A stretch of DNA of 64,000 nucleotides from Devosia nanyangense (lineage in GTDB: Bacteria; Pseudomonadota; Alphaproteobacteria; Rhizobiales; Devosiaceae): the NCBI GenBank assembly GCA_016213505.1, contig JACRAF010000069.1, positions 62,001 through 126,000 on the forward strand. The letters run 5' to 3'. The position numbers and the translations under genes were made by a program. Numbering within the stretch: the first letter of the stretch is position 1; every line of letters starts with the position of its first letter. Below are positions 59,966-64,000 of this stretch, one piece after another. The notes under the pieces are model-generated. The model saw nothing but the letters and a program-made list of their open reading frames with translations. It was not told the origin of the DNA and searched no databases.

Positions 59966-60655
59966 CTAGGCAGCAAGCATCAGCGGCTTCGGCACTTTGA
60001 GCGCGGAGCCTGTCGCGAGGCGGCGTTCGAGATGCTGCGAGAGCAGGGACAGTGGCCAGCAGAGCGCGAAATAGATCAGCGACACCGTGCCGAACACCAG
60101 CACCGGCTGGAAGGTCACGGTGTTGATCTGGGTGGCTGCCCGCGCCAGCTCGGTGAGCCCGATCAGCGAGGCCACCGAGGTGGTCTTGACGACCTGCACC
60201 ATGAAACCGACCGTCGGCGGCAGCATCAGCCGCACGGCCTGCGGGATGATCACCAGCCGCAGTGTCGACACGAAGCGGAAGCCGAGCGCGGTGGAGGCCT
60301 CCCACTGCCCCCTCGATATGGATTGAATGGCGCCACGGAAGATTTCGCCGAAGAACGCCGCCCCGTTGAGTGAGAACGTCAATGCGGCCGCGACCCACGG
60401 ATCGGGCCGGAAGCCGAGGAACGAGGCGCCGTAGTAGGCCATGAACAGCTGGATCAGGATGGGCGTGCCCATGAAGAACTGGATGTACCCGCCGGCAAGC
60501 CAGCGCAGGATGCGGATCGGTGCCACCCGCAGACCGGCGATCACCAAGCCGATCACGCCGCCGCCGGCAAAGGCGATCAGCGCGAGCAGGATTGTCCAGC
60601 GCGCTGCCAGCAGCAGGTAGACCAGTTCGTTGGGGCCGAAATCGCGCAGGCTCAT
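59966..60655 (-). CDS. Polar amino acid ABC transporter permease (HisM/GlnP type)
   Basis: This 229-residue membrane protein has the amino-acid permease EAA region QWEASTALGFRFVSTLRLVI followed by IPQAVRLMLPP. It starts at ATG 60655, four bases after the partner permease stop. It forms a heterodimer with the protein at 60660-61325. No GlnQ/HisP-type ATPase gene lies next to it, which is unusual because such operons nearly always contain one. Confidence 0.9.
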   Translation of the reverse strand: MSLRDFGPNELVYLLLAARWTILLALIAFAGGGVIGLVIAGLRVAPIRILRWLAGGYIQFFMGTPILIQLFMAYYGASFLGFRPDPWVAAALTFSLNGAAFFGEIFRGAIQSISRGQWEASTALGFRFVSTLRLVIIPQAVRLMLPPTVGFMVQVVKTTSVASLIGLTELARAATQINTVTFQPVLVFGTVSLIYFALCWPLSLLSQHLERRLATGSALKVPKPLMLAA

Positions 60656-60659
60656 GCGT

Positions 60660-61325
60660 TCAGACCTTCCACCGGAACAGCAGTCGCCCCAGCGCCGCGA
60701 GCACCAGGCTCGCCGTCTGCACGACGACGAAATAGATCGCAGCAATCAGGATGTAGACCTCGAAGCTGCGGAACGTCTGCATCACGAGGTTGTTGGCGAT
60801 TGCCGTGAGCTCCTCGGCGGCGATGGCGCCCACGATCGAGGTGCCCATCAGTTGCAGGATGAACTGGGCCGAGAGCGAGGGGTACACAGCTCGCACGGCC
60901 GGCACGATCACCACATGCCGAATGATCCGGTAGCGGCTGAGACCGAGGGCCTTGGCGGCTTCGATCTGGCCTTTGGGAACGGCCTCGATGCCGGCTCGCA
61001 GGATCTCGGTCACGTAGGCGCCAAGGTGAATCGAGAGGGCGACGATCGCCGCCACATTGCTGCTCAGCTTCAGCCCGAACAGCGGCAGCGAGAAGAAGAC
61101 GAAATAGAGTTGGATCAACAGCGGGGTATTGCGGATCAGCTCGACATAGGCGGCGACCGACCACGAAACCCAGCGCGGCCCGAAACTGCGTCCGACGGCG
61201 CCGAGCCCCCCGATCAGCGTGCCGAAGACGATCGACAGTACCGACAGCTGCAGGGTTTGCCACAGGCCCAGCAGCAGCCGGTCGAAGTGGATGAAGATGG
61301 GGCCGAACTGCAGGGCGGTTTGCAT
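60660..61325 (-). CDS. Polar amino acid ABC transporter permease (HisQ/GlnP type)
   Basis: This 221-residue membrane protein has LIRNTPLLIQLYFVFFSLPL, a hallmark of the family, and the EAA motif GQIEAAKALGLSRYRIIRHV. It follows the binding-protein gene across a strong hairpin. The operon order is binding protein, permease, permease. Confidence 0.92.
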   Translation of the reverse strand: MQTALQFGPIFIHFDRLLLGLWQTLQLSVLSIVFGTLIGGLGAVGRSFGPRWVSWSVAAYVELIRNTPLLIQLYFVFFSLPLFGLKLSSNVAAIVALSIHLGAYVTEILRAGIEAVPKGQIEAAKALGLSRYRIIRHVVIVPAVRAVYPSLSAQFILQLMGTSIVGAIAAEELTAIANNLVMQTFRSFEVYILIAAIYFVVVQTASLVLAALGRLLFRWKV

Positions 61326-61352
61326 TGGCCTTCCGTCACATGGTCAGGGAGA

Positions 61353-61376
61353 GCGGCGGGGCCAGAGCCCCGCCGC
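61353..61376 (-). other. Intercistronic GC hairpin after binding-protein gene
   Basis: GCGGCGGGGC and GCCCCGCCGC form a perfect 10-bp stem with a 4-base loop, 14 bases after the stop of the amino-acid-binding protein and before the first permease. It is the fifth such hairpin following a binding-protein gene in this window. Confidence 0.65.
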
Positions 61377-61390
61377 CGATGGTGGAACGA

Positions 61391-62206
61391 TCAGAAGACC
61401 GGCAGGGCCGGCAGCGGCTGGTTGCGGTATTTCTGCGACAGCGCCTCGAGCGTACCATCGGCCTTGAGTGTGAACAGCCAAGTGTTGATCCACTGGCGCA
61501 GATTGTCGTTGTCCTTGGCGACGCCGATGCCGAAATAGAACGTCTTGAGCGGATATTTCTGCTCGAAGTCGTCGCCGTTGGCGCTCTTTTTCAGATAGAT
61601 CTCGCCGTAGTCGCCGCCGCCCATGGCATCGATCTGGCCCGAGACCATGGCCTGCAGCAGCGAGGCATAGTCGTCGAAGCGCAGGATCTCGATGCCCGGA
61701 TTGGCTTCGGCGGCCGCGGTCAGGATACCGTCCTCGGCGGTGCCGCGGGTCAGGCCGACCTTCTTGCCGACGAGATCGGCGTGGCTCTTGATCGGCGTGC
61801 TCTTGGGAGCGATCACCACTGCGGATTGGCCGGCATAGGGCATCGAGTAGTCGATCTGGATGGCGCGGGCCGCGGTGATCGAGAAGATCGAGACCACGGC
61901 GTCGACCTGCTTGGTGAGCAGCGCCGGAATACGGCCCGGCGAGGTCACGGTCACGAATTCGACCGGCACACCGAGCGCCTCGCCCATCTTGGTGGCGACT
62001 TCGATATCGAAGCCGGTCGGCTTCAGTTCGGCATCGAGGAAACCGTAGGGCGGCGTGGTGGTGTCGACGGCGATGATCAGCTTGCCGCGGCTGATGATCT
62101 CGTTGACGGTTTGCGCTACGGCCACCGATGGCACCAGGGCCATAAGTGCAACGGCAAGTGCCGCCAACCAGGAGCCCGAAAAAGACCTCTTGAAACGACT
62201 TGGCAT
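61391..62206 (-). CDS. Polar amino acid-binding protein of ABC importer (family 3)
   Basis: This 271-residue periplasmic protein has a signal peptide (SWLAALAVALMALVPSVAVA-Q). Family 3 features are GKLIIAVDTTTPPYGFLD, GFDIEVATKMGEALGV and VGLTRGTAEDGIL. The ATG at 62206 follows GGGAGGG by 7 bases. The operator-like site D is about 160 bases upstream. The ligand is likely an amino acid or an amino-acid-like product connected with the region's catabolic enzymes. Confidence 0.9.
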   Translation of the reverse strand: MPSRFKRSFSGSWLAALAVALMALVPSVAVAQTVNEIISRGKLIIAVDTTTPPYGFLDAELKPTGFDIEVATKMGEALGVPVEFVTVTSPGRIPALLTKQVDAVVSIFSITAARAIQIDYSMPYAGQSAVVIAPKSTPIKSHADLVGKKVGLTRGTAEDGILTAAAEANPGIEILRFDDYASLLQAMVSGQIDAMGGGDYGEIYLKKSANGDDFEQKYPLKTFYFGIGVAKDNDNLRQWINTWLFTLKADGTLEALSQKYRNQPLPALPVF

Positions 62207-62364
62207 GGATTTCCCTCCCAATGCATTGGCGCCAAATCCACCACCCGTCGTCCGGTGGCGCAGCGCCGCCGACGGTGAAGACACTCTCCCGACCGATGCG
62301 TCGAACCTCAGGCTTCGCCTCGCGAAGCCTCCTCCCCGGAACGGCAGAACCGCTTCTTATAATG

Positions 62365-62381
62365 GTATACTATTATAATCT
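62365..62381. promoter_or_regulatory. Degenerate GntR-type operator site D
   Basis: GTATACTATTATAATCT keeps the GTATAC half of the regional operator but only part of the second half. It sits within the near-perfect palindrome ATAATGGTATACTATTAT (62359-62376) in an AT-rich promoter upstream of the amino-acid-binding-protein gene. TATAAT on the minus strand nearby could be the -10. Confidence 0.55.
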
Positions 62382-62456
62382 ATTGGCAGCGTCTATGCCG
62401 TCGTTGAGGTCGCCCCCAACTTCTGTTCCGCGTGACGAATCTCGGGTTGTCGCGGT

Positions 62457-63431
62457 TCACCTGACCGGACGGGCGCCATCGTCACCCGCTGAGTGAACCA
62501 GCGTCCTGATCCACGCTGCCGCGGCGGCGATGGTGGCAGCGGCTTGCGGCACAGCATCGCCGGCGCCGAGGTACCCGTGATTGACGCCTTGGACCGCGTG
62601 GTGCTCGACCGAGTTGCCCCGGGCGGCCAGGAGATTGGCGAGGGCCTCGCCTTCGCTGCGCAGCACGTCGTACTCGGCGGTGGCGACGAAGGCGGGTGGC
62701 AGGCCAACACGCTCCCCAACGAGCAGCGGGGAACAGCGCCAATCCTGGCGGCTCGTCCCCTCCGGCGCGTAGTGCCGTGCGGACCACTGCATGTCGTCGA
62801 GCGAGAGCCCCGCTGCGCCGTCGCCGAACCTGCGGTAGCTCTCGGTCTCGCCGAGGCGCGAGAGGTCTGTGACAGGATAAAAGAGCAACATTCCGGCAAG
62901 TCCCGGTACCACCCCGGCGGCGGCGAAAGCGATCGCCGCGCCGGCGCTGTCGCCACCGGCGAAGACGGCTCGGGGATCGGCTCCCAGCACACCGGCATGG
63001 GCGAGAGTGTGCTGGAGTGCCGCCTCCGCATCCTCGATCGCTGCGGGGAAGGGGTGCTCTGGGGCCAGCCGATAGGCCACGGAAAGCACCAGACCTCCGC
63101 TGGCCAGTGCCAGCCGCCTGAGGATCGAGTCATGGCTGTCGAGGTCGCCGGCAACGAAGCCGCCGCCATGAAAGTAGACAACGAGCGGCAGGGCCGGGCC
63201 GGGCGATGGCCGGTATAGCCGCACCGGGAGCGGACCAGCCGGGCCCGGGATCGAGAAGTCATCGACCGCATCCACGGCTGGGAGCCGGGTCGGGTCCCCC
63301 TGGCGGGCGCGGCTCAGTTTCCTCGCTTCGATCAATGTCAGGTCGCTGTAGTGCGGGCCGCGCCGCCGTACCGCAACTCCGGCCGCGAGGAACGGATGAA
63401 GACCGGCGAGGTTGCCTTCAGAACTCGCCAA
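62457..63431 (-). CDS. Alpha/beta hydrolase, hormone-sensitive-lipase (HSL) family esterase
   Basis: This 324-residue enzyme has the HSL oxyanion motif HGGGFVAGD at residues 88-96, the nucleophile S162 in GGDSAGAAIA, a catalytic Asp in VATAEYDVLRSEG and the His in VNHGYLG. TTG 63431 is preferred because GAGAGG precedes it and the protein then starts at the usual distance from the HPFLAA motif; a longer frame upstream has no such signal. It follows the threonine-dehydratase-like gene by 14 bases and may hydrolyse an ester or amide in the same pathway. Confidence 0.8.
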   Translation of the reverse strand: MASSEGNLAGLHPFLAAGVAVRRRGPHYSDLTLIEARKLSRARQGDPTRLPAVDAVDDFSIPGPAGPLPVRLYRPSPGPALPLVVYFHGGGFVAGDLDSHDSILRRLALASGGLVLSVAYRLAPEHPFPAAIEDAEAALQHTLAHAGVLGADPRAVFAGGDSAGAAIAFAAAGVVPGLAGMLLFYPVTDLSRLGETESYRRFGDGAAGLSLDDMQWSARHYAPEGTSRQDWRCSPLLVGERVGLPPAFVATAEYDVLRSEGEALANLLAARGNSVEHHAVQGVNHGYLGAGDAVPQAAATIAAAAAWIRTLVHSAGDDGARPVR

Positions 63432-63445
63432 ATCCGCGCACCCTC

Positions 63446-64000
63446 TCAGGCAAGGATGGCCTCGGGCCCGGCACCGCAGACAATCGCGCAGATCCGCTCG
63501 CCTGGTTGGACCAGAAGTCGCTTTTCGCGCAGCGCCGCTATGGCGGCCGCGCCGCTCTGGTCCGCGGCGAGGCCCATCTCGAACCAGAGCCATTGGGCCG
63601 CTCGACGCATCTGGTCGTCATCGACGAGGATAATCTCGTCCACGCGATCACGCACCAATTCGAAGATGCGGTCGTCCGTCTTGGCGCAGGCCATCGTCGC
63701 CACGGACGTGGTGACGGCGTCGAGCGCGATGTTCCGGCCGGCTTCAAGGGACCGCAGCAGCACCGGGCTCCCCGCCGCCTCGATGCCGATGACGCGCACA
63801 TTGGGAGCAAGCGCCTTGATGGCCGTGGCAACGCCGCTCACCAGGCCGCCGCCGCCCATGGCGACCAGGACGGTATCGACTTGGGGCAACTGCTCGAGGA
63901 TTTCGAGGCCGACCGTCCCTTGCCCGGCGACGACGAAGGGATCGGCGAAAGGATGGAAATAGGCGGCGCCGGTTTGGGCTGCGAAGGCCAGCGCTGCAAC
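63446..64000 (-). CDS. Threonine/serine dehydratase-like PLP enzyme (5' end cut by window edge)
   Basis: The last 184 residues of a fold-type II PLP enzyme are visible: PFVVAGQGTVGLEILEQLPQ, the phosphate-binding glycine loop VAMGGGGLVSGVATAIKAL, VIGIEAAGSPVLLRSL and the C-terminal DQSGAAAIAALRE and IVCGAGPEAILA. The active-site lysine lies upstream, outside the window. No ACT regulatory domain follows, so it resembles catabolic dehydratases that deaminate threonine, serine or hydroxy-aspartate. It precedes the esterase gene in the same operon. Confidence 0.85.
   Translation of the reverse strand, partial: VAALAFAAQTGAAYFHPFADPFVVAGQGTVGLEILEQLPQVDTVLVAMGGGGLVSGVATAIKALAPNVRVIGIEAAGSPVLLRSLEAGRNIALDAVTTSVATMACAKTDDRIFELVRDRVDEIILVDDDQMRRAAQWLWFEMGLAADQSGAAAIAALREKRLLVQPGERICAIVCGAGPEAILA

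Noticed and set aside
1..64000. CRISPR arrays, tRNA and rRNA genes, prophage genes
   Set aside because: No regularly spaced repeats, no cloverleaf-like or rRNA sequences and no phage structural genes were noticed while reading both strands.

Overview
The window is GC-rich, densely packed DNA (about 65% G+C by eye) with many short operons, overlapping start and stop codons and frequent GTG/TTG starts. Gene content points to an alphaproteobacterium, most likely Hyphomicrobiales (Devosia- or Hyphomicrobium-like). This rests on the many binding-protein-dependent ABC importers paired with LacI/ROK/GntR regulators, a lipoate-dependent sHdr sulfur oxidation operon and an oxygen-independent ubiquinone cluster. 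The taxonomic placement is inference; no rRNA or tRNA gene is visible and no CRISPR array was seen.

Layout. (1) 1-8055: a LacI regulator (cut by the window edge) diverges from a ribose/inositol-type ABC importer, three sugar-isomerase-like TIM barrels and a Gfo/Idh/MocA dehydrogenase, forming a polyol or sugar oxidation-isomerisation route of unknown substrate. (2) 8056-8863: an intergenic stretch with a decayed IS5-type transposase fragment. (3) 8864-20033: an sHdr sulfur oxidation island. An ArsR-type repressor with the two conserved cysteines of sHdrR/SqrR/BigR sits beside a 14-gene minus-strand block: lipoate ligase, amidotransferase-like protein, DsrE, sHdrC1-B1-A-Hyp-C2-B2, an unknown protein, LbpA, a YeiH-type sulfate/sulfite exporter, a second DsrE and TusA. 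(4) 20310-27025: an exported Cys protein, a DUF59/DUF2249/NnrS-like trio, ubiD-ubiX and the divergent ubiTUV genes for anaerobic ubiquinone synthesis. (5) 27059-41592: two face-to-face loci for alpha-1,6-glucans (isomalto-oligosaccharides or dextran fragments). One has ROK, GH13, an importer and GH66; the other has LacI, an importer and GH31. Neither has an ABC ATPase. (6) 41809-47023: acetyl-CoA synthetase, a fused E1 alpha-beta, E2 and an acyl carrier protein. (7) 47380-64000: a catabolic regulon built from two enolase-superfamily enzymes, an aspartoacylase-like and an MlrC-like hydrolase, an Opp/Dpp importer, two GntR regulators, a polar amino acid importer without ATPase, an esterase and a threonine-dehydratase-like enzyme (cut by the edge).

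Regulation visible in the sequence ties these together. ATTC-N8-GAAT operators, the published SqrR-type motif, lie in both sHdr promoter regions. Perfect FNR/FixK boxes (TTGA-N6-TCAA) lie upstream of the lipoate ligase operon and of the acs-E1-E2-ACP operon, with a near match between ubiD and ubiT. Three copies of GTATAC-N4-ATACGAT plus one degenerate copy mark the promoters of region 7. All five substrate-binding-protein genes in the window are followed directly by a strong GC hairpin, apparently to keep binding-protein mRNA more abundant than the downstream message.

The strongest candidate for an undescribed system is region 7: a coherent amide or N-acyl compound catabolic regulon with a shared operator. 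The acs-E1-E2-ACP operon, which lacks E3, and the ATPase-less alpha-1,6-glucan loci with a cytoplasmic GH66 are the next most unusual.
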